A DNA stretch of 58,057 nucleotides, from positions 1 through 58,057 of the IMG/VR virus record IMGVR_UViG_3300030103_002567. One strand, given 5' to 3'. The notes under the pieces are model-generated. The model worked only from the letters and a program-made list of their open reading frames with translations, was not told the origin of the DNA and ran no database searches. Source of the stretch: a virus. Shown here one piece after another: positions 6,472 to 13,042 of this stretch. Numbering within the stretch: position 1 is the first letter of the stretch; each line of letters starts with the position of its first letter. A program made the position numbers and the translations under genes.

Positions 6472-6969
6472 ATGCCAAAGTATAAATTACCAATGAGAGA
6501 TAGGGCCATTGACGTCCTTGGTGTTGTAGAGCCTCAATCAACAATGAAAGGTGGGAACAGACAATACTATACAATGGGTCGTGGAGCGGGCCAGGGTCAA
6601 TCGCCTGAGGGCCACTATAGATACTCTCAAAATATAGGGACTATAGGCTATAAAAATAAAAGGGGTAAAGGAAAGAAAATTAGCGTTACCGAAACAAACC
6701 TTTCCAAGGATGAGCAGTACCTGCCATCTGGTCAAATGAGATATGAGTATTCATTTGGGAAAGGAGGTAGAAGAACTAAAAGCTTTGTGGGAACCTATGA
6801 ACCAGACACTAGAGCTGGAGGTGACGACTACTATGTTGCTACAGGATTTGCATCCAAAAAGGATGAAAGAAAATACAAGAGATTTAGTAGAAAAGTAGAG
6901 CGATTTAACAAAAAGGCTGAGAAAAGAGGCTTGTCTCCTTTAAGCATTCCTGAGTTCAGACTTTTTTAA
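6472..6969 (+). CDS. Hypothetical basic protein, 165 aa
   Basis: Starts MPKYKLPMRDRAIDVLG. Gly/Tyr-rich in the middle (QYYTMGRGAGQG), then strand-like segments and a Lys/Arg-rich helical C-terminus (KYKRFSRKVERFNKKAEKRG). Charge and layout match the 149- and 280-aa neighbours. Ends in a TAATGG overlap with the next gene. Unknown function; virion or DNA-associated by position and charge. Confidence 0.75.
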   Translation: MPKYKLPMRDRAIDVLGVVEPQSTMKGGNRQYYTMGRGAGQGQSPEGHYRYSQNIGTIGYKNKRGKGKKISVTETNLSKDEQYLPSGQMRYEYSFGKGGRRTKSFVGTYEPDTRAGGDDYYVATGFASKKDERKYKRFSRKVERFNKKAEKRGLSPLSIPEFRLF

Positions 6970-7259
6970 TGGCGGACAAGGCTTCAATGCCCTGTAATAA
7001 GCCTAGAAGGTCAGACCGAGCAGGGAAAAAGAAAATGGTCAAAGCGTGCGAAGGGGGCAAGGAGAAGCTAATCCACTTCGGGGCTAAGGGCTATGGGCAT
7101 AACTATTCTGCTGCGGCAAGAAAATCATTCAGGGCAAGGCATAAGTGTGGTACAGCTAAGAGCAAGCTTACTGCTCGCTACTGGGCGTGTAAGACATTAT
7201 GGGCTGGCAAGGGTGGTTCAACTAAATCATCCCCCAAAAGCAGGAAAGGAAAATACTAG
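6969..7259 (+). CDS. Conserved Cys/Lys-rich phage protein, 96 aa
   Basis: A family I recognise from many marine phage genomes: MPCNKPRRSDRAGKKKMVK, ACEGGKEKLIHFGAKGYGHN, KSFRARHKCG and ARYWACKTLWAGKGGSTKS. Four cysteines (C9, C27, C60, C74) and conserved His could bind zinc, though this is unproven. Strongly basic. Overlaps the previous stop by one base. Function unknown despite strong conservation. Confidence 0.85.
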   Translation: MADKASMPCNKPRRSDRAGKKKMVKACEGGKEKLIHFGAKGYGHNYSAAARKSFRARHKCGTAKSKLTARYWACKTLWAGKGGSTKSSPKSRKGKY

Positions 7260-7267
7260 TATATTTA
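7260..7267 (+). promoter_or_regulatory. TATATTTA -7-like box
   Basis: TATATTTA differs from the TAnnTTTG consensus only at the last base and lies 15 nt before the ATG of the 280-aa protein, in one of the few intergenic gaps of the block. An internal late promoter is plausible. Confidence 0.4.
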
Positions 7268-7282
7268 CAAAAACATTTCTAA

Positions 7283-8125
7283 ATGGATAGGCAGAGAAGA
7301 TTTAATAGGAGAAACAACCCAAGAAGGGCCTTTAGAACAACCAATCTAAACAGGGTTACAGATGACCAGGGTAATATCATTGGCTATCAGTCCGTAACTA
7401 CTCAGTCTAGGAGAAAAGCCAAGGGCAAGTCATACAGAGAGAAAACATTAACTCCTGTGTTTGATGCTGCTGGAAACCAGGTTGGATTTGAAAGAAATGT
7501 TACAAGATATAGAAACGTCAACCAAAGCAGAAAAGATAGAGCTAGAGGTCGAGGAGTTGCATACACGCCAGGCGACGAGAAAGGAGCTGAGTACGTAGAA
7601 ACAAGAAGCAGAACAAGGCTAAGAGGAGATGCGAGGAATCTTCCTAAGACATCTAGAATGAACACTTCTATTGGTTCTAGAGCAAGGGCTTATGGCGCTA
7701 CAGGAGGATATGGAGGAGGTAGCTACACTCCAAAAAAAGAGGGCATGACTATGAAGGAGGCATTCTTCAGCATGAAGCCTGGGGATAGCATAGATGAAAG
7801 CGCACCATTGGCAGCTACTGGAATGGGCAGATACTCTAGAAATAGAAGAAAACTAGCCAAGCAGGGAGTTGAAGACTTTAATGCAAACAGAAGGCTTGCA
7901 GCTCACTTGAGGACAGAGGGCACTTTGCGACGTTCAAGAAAAATCGAAAGAAAGCTTCAGCGAAGCACTACAAATGTAAACCCATACACAGGCTCTTATA
8001 GAGGAGCTAGGTTTAACCCAGATGCTGGATTCAAGGGTATGGTTAACCTTCAAGGAGGTCCAGTAAGTACCAAAGGTAATGCTTATCAATACTCAAGAAC
8101 CACAGGAATTTACGGAGTAAGATAA
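7283..8125 (+). CDS. Large basic virion-type protein, 280 aa
   Basis: Extremely Arg-rich from the first residues (MDRQRRFNRRNNPRRAFRTT). A strand-rich stretch (VTDDQGNIIGYQSVTTQSRR) is repeated loosely at 57-75 (VFDAAGNQVGFERNVTRYRN), suggesting an internal duplication. The middle is Gly/Tyr-rich (GATGGYGGGSYT) and the C-terminus basic. The stop overlaps the next ATG. Probably a DNA-contacting structural protein; no known domain. Confidence 0.78.
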   Translation: MDRQRRFNRRNNPRRAFRTTNLNRVTDDQGNIIGYQSVTTQSRRKAKGKSYREKTLTPVFDAAGNQVGFERNVTRYRNVNQSRKDRARGRGVAYTPGDEKGAEYVETRSRTRLRGDARNLPKTSRMNTSIGSRARAYGATGGYGGGSYTPKKEGMTMKEAFFSMKPGDSIDESAPLAATGMGRYSRNRRKLAKQGVEDFNANRRLAAHLRTEGTLRRSRKIERKLQRSTTNVNPYTGSYRGARFNPDAGFKGMVNLQGGPVSTKGNAYQYSRTTGIYGVR

Positions 8126-8283
8126 TGAAGTCGAGAGGATTAGGCGATAGCATAGAGAAGTTTACTAAGGTTACGGGAATAAAAAAGGTTGTCGAGAAAG
8201 CTTCGGAGGTTACAGGTAAGCCGTGTGGATGCGGTGAGCGAAGGGACACCTTGAACAGGCTGTTTCCGTATGATAGAAAATAG
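8125..8283 (+). CDS. Small conserved phage protein with CGC motif, 52 aa
   Basis: ATG overlaps the previous stop. GLGDSIEKFTKVTGIKKVVE, then KPCGCGERRDTLNRLFPY. This GDxIxKxTKxTGI...CGCxxRxxxLNxLFPY pattern is familiar from marine myo- and podophages, where its function is unknown. Two cysteines (C34, C36) might bind metal with a partner. Last gene of the basic block, ending just before a -7 box. Confidence 0.82.
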   Translation: MKSRGLGDSIEKFTKVTGIKKVVEKASEVTGKPCGCGERRDTLNRLFPYDRK

Positions 8284-8284
8284 T

Positions 8285-8292
8285 TAAATTTG
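8285..8292 (+). promoter_or_regulatory. Bacteroidota-type -7 box (TAAATTTG)
   Basis: Matches TAnnTTTG and ends only 4 nt before the ATG at 8297, so the transcript would begin at or next to the start codon (leaderless or nearly so). Expected to drive the fibre/lysis genes. Confidence 0.6.
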
Positions 8293-8296
8293 CATT

Positions 8297-8797
8297 ATGG
8301 CACATCAAAAATTACAGACAGAAAGAGCGTATAGCGTAATACTTAACGGAGCGAATCAAGTTGCTATTCCAGACCCAGCGCTACAATATGCGTCTGGTGT
8401 TACAGAAGCCTACACAGGCTCAGCTCTAACTCCTAACAATCCAATGCAGGACAACGACGCAACATTTATAACTTCAGGCGCTGAGGTTGGAGACTTCATA
8501 ATAAACACTACCGCAGGAGCAGAGGCTATAACTAAGGTTAGAGAGGTTATAAGTGAGACGGTTCTAAATTTAGATGACAATATATTTTCAGCTAATCAAA
8601 ACTATATTATATACAAGAGGTCTGAAAATTCATCATGTGTTCTATATGTTGGGGGAGCAGGTGATGTTTCTGTAAGAACAATAGGTGGGGACGAGGTTGT
8701 CTTCAAAGCTATTCCAGCAGGCACATTTATACCAGTTCAAGTAACTCACGTTGGTTTATCAGGTCACACCGCCACTGACATCATAGCACTTAGGTAA
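8297..8797 (+). CDS. Probable virion surface protein, 166 aa
   Basis: Mostly predicted beta strand, with a C-terminal half (SCVLYVGGAGDVSVRTIGGD, then GTFIPVQVTHVGLSG and ATDIIALR) typical of small phage head- or fibre-associated barrels. No signal peptide or catalytic motif. It starts a unit with its own leaderless-type promoter and overlaps the following tail-spike gene by one base. Decoration protein or fibre base are the likely roles. Confidence 0.78.
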   Translation: MAHQKLQTERAYSVILNGANQVAIPDPALQYASGVTEAYTGSALTPNNPMQDNDATFITSGAEVGDFIINTTAGAEAITKVREVISETVLNLDDNIFSANQNYIIYKRSENSSCVLYVGGAGDVSVRTIGGDEVVFKAIPAGTFIPVQVTHVGLSGHTATDIIALR

Positions 8798-9642
8798 TGA
8801 TAGCCATATTTAATGGCATATCAGTTGGGCGACCTTGCATCCCAATGGATGGAGCCTCATTGTTGCTTGATGAGTATGGTGCAAACATAACTGCAGCATA
8901 TTCACTAAGAAAGCTACGTACTGCTTACACAGGTTCGGCTATTAGAATTAGAAGGTTTAGCGATAATACAGAGCAAGACATAGGATTTGATTCGGATGGT
9001 AACTTAGACACTACAGCAATAACATCTTTTGTTGGTTCAAACTCTGCCGCTGTTGTGACTTGGTATGAGCAAAGCGGTCAAGCAAGTAATTGGAATCTAA
9101 CCAACTCAACAACAACAGCACAGCCACGCATCACAGACTCAAGTGGGAATATATATACTTTAAATGGCAAGCCTGCAATCCAAGACACAAGTGGACCGCA
9201 AAGGCTAAGTTTCAATACAACGTTTGGAAATGCACCTTCAGCAATAAATCAGCCTTTTCATACTTTCAGTTTAGTGAAATACAGTAACACGTCTGACAAA
9301 GTTTTATTTGATGGTGAGTCGGGAGATGTTAGAATCTCTGCATATTATGGTGGAGTGTATAGAATAGGCGCAGGCACAAATGTAAACACAGGCACAACAC
9401 AGAGCAACACTCAAGTTCTTGTTGATGCAAGTTTTAACGGCACAAGCTCCTACCTGCTTGAAAATAATGTAAGTCAAGGCACAAGTCTAAACATTGGCAC
9501 AAACAATATGAGCAGACTTTACTTAATGGGTAAGTCAAGGGTGCTTGGTCAGACTCAAGAATTTATCATATATGGTGCAGATGTTACAACAGATAGGGCT
9601 AACATTGCCACAAACATTAACACATACTATTCAATTTATTAA
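8797..9642 (+). CDS. Tail fibre/spike with arabinofuranosidase-B-like (GH54) N-terminal motif
   Basis: Residues about 32-62 (AYSLRKLRTAYTGSAIRIRR followed by FSDNTEQDIGFDSDGNLD) and 84-95 (VTWYEQSGQASN) closely follow the sequence signature of the alpha-L-arabinofuranosidase B catalytic/concanavalin-like fold. The rest continues as a jelly-roll ending DRANIATNINTYYSIY. In phages this fold is used in receptor-binding proteins. Here it is shorter than the enzymes, so glycan binding may be retained without hydrolysis. It lies among other fibre-type genes. Overlaps the previous stop. Confidence 0.8.
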   Translation: MIAIFNGISVGRPCIPMDGASLLLDEYGANITAAYSLRKLRTAYTGSAIRIRRFSDNTEQDIGFDSDGNLDTTAITSFVGSNSAAVVTWYEQSGQASNWNLTNSTTTAQPRITDSSGNIYTLNGKPAIQDTSGPQRLSFNTTFGNAPSAINQPFHTFSLVKYSNTSDKVLFDGESGDVRISAYYGGVYRIGAGTNVNTGTTQSNTQVLVDASFNGTSSYLLENNVSQGTSLNIGTNNMSRLYLMGKSRVLGQTQEFIIYGADVTTDRANIATNINTYYSIY

Positions 9643-9644
9643 TT

Positions 9645-9926
9645 ATGCATCTATACTATCCATTCCCTGACGAACAAGCTGTCATTGAGGCAAGTTTAGA
9701 TATATATGACTTGAACGCACCTCCAAGAGATGAGCGTGTAACGTTATATTCTTTTGATTGGTTTCCCAATTCAGGTAATTCAACCTATGTTCTCGCATGG
9801 GAGGATGAGGAGCAAACATTTGATACAGGAGATATACTAGATGGAATTACAGGACTTACAGAAGAAGAAGCCATTGACGCAGGCTATCAATTGGGTGAAG
9901 AGCATAGTGGCAGAGCCAACGCTTAA
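9645..9926 (+). CDS. Hypothetical acidic protein, 93 aa
   Basis: Begins 2 nt after the spike gene, hence probably a partner of it. Contains YPFPDEQAVIEASLDIYDL and an acidic second half (DGITGLTEEEAIDAGYQLGE) that looks helical. In sharp contrast to the basic block, it is strongly acidic. Possible fibre chaperone or attachment protein, on position only. Its 3' end overlaps the open frame of the next gene. Confidence 0.7.
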   Translation: MHLYYPFPDEQAVIEASLDIYDLNAPPRDERVTLYSFDWFPNSGNSTYVLAWEDEEQTFDTGDILDGITGLTEEEAIDAGYQLGEEHSGRANA

Positions 9927-10635
9927 CTTGAGGGAAGCAGTTCCATATATGTTCTGCATATTCCTTGCGTTCATGCTACTAAACAAGTGTGAGCAGGAGA
10001 AGGGGTATCAGCAGGAGATAAAGAGAATTGAAAATAATAACGTTGCCCTACTAGACACTATCCGAAACTACATGGATGACGATGGCTTATATGCTGCTGA
10101 TATCAGGGCACTGAACCTAAAGCTGGATGAGTTAGGCGATAGTATAGCAGTCGATAGGTCTCAACCACCTGTAACCATAACCAATCAGACAACAGAGATA
10201 CGAGAGACTATTGAAGTCCCTGCGTTTATATACGACACAATTACTATAGTAAACACCGATACATTCTATAAGCAGATATACGTGGAGCGCACGGACACGT
10301 TCGGAAAGAGCAATAGGTCCATAGAGGTGACTATACCTACTGATGGCGTAGTAGTGGCGGATGCTATAATAAACCTAGAGCAGGACATATGGGTTGAGAA
10401 CACGATTGAGCAGAACAATAAGACGGGTGAGGTGTTCTTTAGAATGAGAACTGACTACCCAGGAGTTACGTTCAATAATGCAAGTGCTATACTAGTAGAC
10501 CCGAAGCAACTTGTAAAGGTACGCAAATCTTTTGGTGTTGGTTTTCAGACGGGTATAGGCATCACAACAACGGGTCAAACAAGGCATTACATAGGTGTGG
10601 GTATCCACTATTCGCCTAAGTTTTTACAATGGTAA
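9841..10635 (+). CDS. Spanin-like membrane-anchored coiled-coil protein, up to 264 aa
   Basis: One transmembrane segment at about 36-48 (YMFCIFLAFMLL) precedes a coiled-coil-rich region, then strand-rich repeats with many Thr/Ile, ending FGVGFQTGIGITTTGQTRHY then IGVGIHY. This matches a Bacteroidota-phage layout in which the N-terminus sits in the inner membrane and the rest crosses the periplasm, so an inner-membrane spanin role is reasonable. The first ATG (9841) overlaps the previous gene by 86 nt. GTG 9895, TTG 9928 or ATG 9949 (just before the membrane segment) are alternative starts. Confidence 0.65.
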   Translation: MELQDLQKKKPLTQAINWVKSIVAEPTLNLREAVPYMFCIFLAFMLLNKCEQEKGYQQEIKRIENNNVALLDTIRNYMDDDGLYAADIRALNLKLDELGDSIAVDRSQPPVTITNQTTEIRETIEVPAFIYDTITIVNTDTFYKQIYVERTDTFGKSNRSIEVTIPTDGVVVADAIINLEQDIWVENTIEQNNKTGEVFFRMRTDYPGVTFNNASAILVDPKQLVKVRKSFGVGFQTGIGITTTGQTRHYIGVGIHYSPKFLQW

Positions 10636-10656
10636 AAAAGTATTAATTTTAAGGGC

Positions 10657-10917
10657 ATGAAACTGATAACGAAAGAGACCGTTGTCGGCATGCCAATGTC
10701 AACCTTTGTATGGATAATGGGAATTATATTCTCAGTATTCTTGGCATACTTTGAATTGAAAGCTGAAATAGACGAGGCCAAGAAGATGCCTCCACAAGAA
10801 ATATCCGCTGAAGAGATTAAAGTTTCTCTTGACGGAATTCAAAAACAGCTTGACTTAATGAATACTAAAATCGACAGACTTGATGAGAGACTTTACGAAC
10901 TCAATTCTGCAGAGTAA
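10657..10917 (+). CDS. Small single-pass membrane protein with coiled coil, 86 aa
   Basis: Transmembrane helix at about 11-32 (GMPMSTFVWIMGIIFSVFLA), then a charged coiled coil to the end (VSLDGIQKQLDLMNTKIDRL). Typical of lysis-cassette accessory proteins placed before the holin. It overlaps the holin by 35 nt. TAATTTTA just upstream (10644-10651) could be a weak -7 box. Confidence 0.75.
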   Translation: MKLITKETVVGMPMSTFVWIMGIIFSVFLAYFELKAEIDEAKKMPPQEISAEEIKVSLDGIQKQLDLMNTKIDRLDERLYELNSAE

Positions 10918-11158
10918 AGGTTGGGAGATATTTCGTGCTGGCTGGAGACCAACTATAGGTTGGGTGTGTGGGCTGGCACTTTTTTACAACTTTATTGCTA
11001 GAGATATTATTGTTATCTTCACGGAACGATATGGCGAACCTGCACAGATGGAACATCTGATTACAATACTTGTAACGATGCTTGGTCTAGGCGGGATGAG
11101 GACATACGAAAAAATTAAACAAAATGAAATTAAAGAAAGAACAACTAGAATCGATTAA
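10883..11158 (+). CDS. Holin, 3-transmembrane type
   Basis: Forms inner-membrane lesions at lysis. The sequence GWRPTIGWVCGLALFYNFIA and, later, EHLITILVTMLGLGGMRTYE match the 3TM holin family (GTA-holin type): two or three hydrophobic helices with the conserved WRPxxGW entry and a GLGGMRTYEK exit. ATG 10883 is preceded directly by an in-frame TTG. Overlaps its neighbours on both sides, consistent with a coupled lysis cassette. Confidence 0.82.
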   Translation: MRDFTNSILQSKGWEIFRAGWRPTIGWVCGLALFYNFIARDIIVIFTERYGEPAQMEHLITILVTMLGLGGMRTYEKIKQNEIKERTTRID

Positions 11159-11360
11159 GGAATTAAGGTCTAGAATGGCAAGGCTAACTGATACTATTGC
11201 TAGACTAGAGATGCACAAGCACCAAGTGATTCAGGAATCTGTTGCTACGGGCAAAGCGCTTCAAGCATTAGAGGATAGCATTACGACTGAGCACGGGGCA
11301 GATGTATCTGTTAATTTAGAAACAGGAGAAATAAATAAAAAGAATGGGAAAGATATCTGA
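11124..11360 (+). CDS. Small coiled-coil protein of the lysis cassette, 78 aa
   Basis: Residues 1-50 are a continuous heptad-like helix (LKKEQLESIKELRSRMARLT, then IARLEMHKHQVI). The C-terminus ends in a short strand motif VSVNLETGEI. No membrane segment. It starts inside the holin gene (35-nt overlap), and the next fibre gene starts inside its end (17 nt). A holin regulator or structural adaptor is possible. Confidence 0.72.
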   Translation: MKLKKEQLESIKELRSRMARLTDTIARLEMHKHQVIQESVATGKALQALEDSITTEHGADVSVNLETGEINKKNGKDI

Positions 11361-11898
11361 TACTTCAAAGTACGCTACAGTAACACCTGCAACGGGAGAC
11401 CTTATTGTTGGGACTGACGTAAGCGATTCTAACAATACGAAAACATTCAAGGTAGGTGAGATTGCTGGGCTAACTGGCGAGCACATGGAGTATTTTGATG
11501 GAACATCTGCTGCTGTTACTACGATAAGCAACACTTCTGACTTTTTTGTGCTAAACACAACAACAGCTAGCAATCTTTCAAACGGCAACCTAACTCACGC
11601 CAATAACAAGATAACATACACGGGAGCAGAGACAAAAACATTTAAGTTTGAGGCAACTTGCAGTGGAAGCTCAAGTAACAACAATGAAATACATTTTGCT
11701 TTTTTCAAAAACACTTCCATAATAACATCTAGCGAGCAGGACTCAGTAACATCTAGTGGGGGTAAGGCTGTGTCTACTCCTTTCCAATGCTTGGTTAGTT
11801 TGGCGAAGGATGATTTTGTTCAGGTTAGGGTAAAAAATGCTACGGGGGCAAACGACTTTACACTAGCCCATCTAAATGTTATTGCAACAGAAGTGTAA
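11344..11898 (+). CDS. Fibre or head-fibre tip protein, jelly-roll type, 184 aa
   Basis: The N-terminus (KISDTSKYATVTPATGDLIV then GTDVSDSNNTKTF) is a motif I associate with Bacteroidota phage structural proteins that carry C1q/TNF-like beta-sandwich tips. The rest is Ser/Thr/Asn-rich strand (FKFEATCSGSSSNNNEIHFA, DFVQVRVKNATGANDFTLAH). No catalytic residues. Likely binds the host surface or another fibre. Confidence 0.75.
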   Translation: MGKISDTSKYATVTPATGDLIVGTDVSDSNNTKTFKVGEIAGLTGEHMEYFDGTSAAVTTISNTSDFFVLNTTTASNLSNGNLTHANNKITYTGAETKTFKFEATCSGSSSNNNEIHFAFFKNTSIITSSEQDSVTSSGGKAVSTPFQCLVSLAKDDFVQVRVKNATGANDFTLAHLNVIATEV

Positions 11899-12116
11899 TG
11901 CAAATCAGAAAAATTTCAATAGGAGCTGATTACAAGAACAGTGCTATGCACTATATCGTAGGGCAGGATGTTCTTGGAGGGGCTCACAAGATTCACTTAA
12001 TAAAAGAAGAGCAGGGTACATTTAAGGTTTGGATTGAGCAGAGAAACGAAGTGATGCTGTGGAAGTCCTTTGGCCCTAACATGCCTGTATCAGTAGAATA
12101 TAATATTAATTTTTAA
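11898..12116 (+). CDS. Small conserved phage protein, 72 aa
   Basis: Starts MQIRKISIGADYKNSAMHYI followed by VGQDVLGGAHKIHLI. The IRKISIGADYK...MHYIVGQ pattern recurs in marine phages near the terminase module. Ends in a strand-rich segment. Coupled on both sides by one-base overlaps. Function unknown. Confidence 0.8.
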   Translation: MQIRKISIGADYKNSAMHYIVGQDVLGGAHKIHLIKEEQGTFKVWIEQRNEVMLWKSFGPNMPVSVEYNINF

Positions 12117-12640
12117 TGCAATCACCATATTGCTTCATCGTAAAGCCTGAGGGTGGCTTGCGATACAACAACGAGAATGAGTTTGGTCTTATCCTCAGCA
12201 ATACCCATGAAGACCATACAATCACTAATCGGAAAGCGTTAGTGGTAGAAACTCCTATTGGATACAAGGGAGATGTAAAGAAGGGGGATACCCTGATAGT
12301 TCATCACAACGTATTTAGAACTTACAACGACATGAAGGGTAGGCATCGAAGTGGCAGGAGCTACTTGAAGGATGACCTATTCCTGATTGACCCTGACCAA
12401 TTCTTTATGTACTCCCATAAGGGAGGCTGGAAGTGTCCAGGGAAGTATTGCTTCGTAAAACCTACAGGAGAGCACCTAACAGGAGAGATGAAGTACATAA
12501 ATAAAGAGCTAGAGGAGTTAGGTATACAATCTGGCGATTTAGTATCTTTTACTCCAGACAGTGAATACGAGTTTGAAATTGAAGGGGAAAAGCTATATAG
12601 AATGTTCACCAATAACATTTCTATTAAATGGAAAAAGTAG
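12116..12640 (+). CDS. Conserved phage protein, possible GroES-like barrel, 174 aa
   Basis: Central segment VVETPIGYKGDVKKGDTLIV then HHNVFRTYNDMKGR and DLFLIDPDQFFMYS is a strongly conserved pattern in marine phages. The VKKGDTLIVHH part resembles the GD-containing barrel of Cpn10 co-chaperonins, and a co-chaperonin role has been suggested for similar genes, though I cannot confirm it. A second half repeats CFVKP (6-10: CFIVKP; 105-109: CFVKP). It sits immediately before the terminase genes. The genuine GroES is at 3703. Confidence 0.75.
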   Translation: MQSPYCFIVKPEGGLRYNNENEFGLILSNTHEDHTITNRKALVVETPIGYKGDVKKGDTLIVHHNVFRTYNDMKGRHRSGRSYLKDDLFLIDPDQFFMYSHKGGWKCPGKYCFVKPTGEHLTGEMKYINKELEELGIQSGDLVSFTPDSEYEFEIEGEKLYRMFTNNISIKWKK

Positions 12641-12807
12641 AGAGGTGGCTTGATTGCGGATGTAAGCTCGTAAAAGTAAAAAGTAAATACAGATGGCAGA
12701 GATGTCCAAAGGCAGTAGAGATATATGAGCAATTCCAAAAAACAAAAGACCCTTCCTGGGATAGGAAGTACAGTGAACACTTCAAAGATAAAGTCAGAAA
12801 TTATTGA
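12628..12807 (+). CDS. Small Cys-containing protein, 59 aa, nested before TerS
   Basis: ATG 12628 lies within the last codons of the previous gene and the stop (12805-12807) lies 83 nt into the next. MEKVERWLDCGCKLVKVKSK is followed by YRWQRCP, so C10, C12 and C26 could form part of a metal site. Size and position match a small zinc-ribbon-like gene I recall upstream of terminase in related phages. The long overlap makes it less certain. Confidence 0.6.
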   Translation: MEKVERWLDCGCKLVKVKSKYRWQRCPKAVEIYEQFQKTKDPSWDRKYSEHFKDKVRNY

Positions 12808-13042
12808 GGCAGGATACAAGGCTGTAAATCAATTAATAAAGGTTGCTCAAGAGGAGATAATAAAGCCCGACCCTGAGGACGAGCTTGCTGCTGACAGGTT
12901 GAAGAACGCTGCCGCCACAAAAAAATTAGCCATATTCGATGCTTTTGAGATACTATCAAGAATAGAATCTGAAAAAGAAACTTTAAATACTTCGGGAGGT
13001 AACACATCATTTACAGGATTTGCAGAACGAAACTCAAAATAA
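12725..13042 (+). CDS. terS: Probable small terminase subunit
   Basis: 105 aa, helical. TLPGIGSTVNTSKIKSEIIE, then AADRLKNAAATKKLAIFDAF and EILSRIESEKE form a helix-rich core typical of a DNA-recognising small subunit. It precedes the large terminase directly with a 23-nt overlap. The call rests mainly on position and size, since small terminases diverge strongly. It would bind the packaging site and hand DNA to the large subunit. Confidence 0.65.
   Translation: MSNSKKQKTLPGIGSTVNTSKIKSEIIEAGYKAVNQLIKVAQEEIIKPDPEDELAADRLKNAAATKKLAIFDAFEILSRIESEKETLNTSGGNTSFTGFAERNSK

Noticed and set aside
12361-12819. 152-aa minus-strand frame across the terS region
   Set aside because: Overlaps three well-supported plus-strand genes, with no motif and no minus-strand context.
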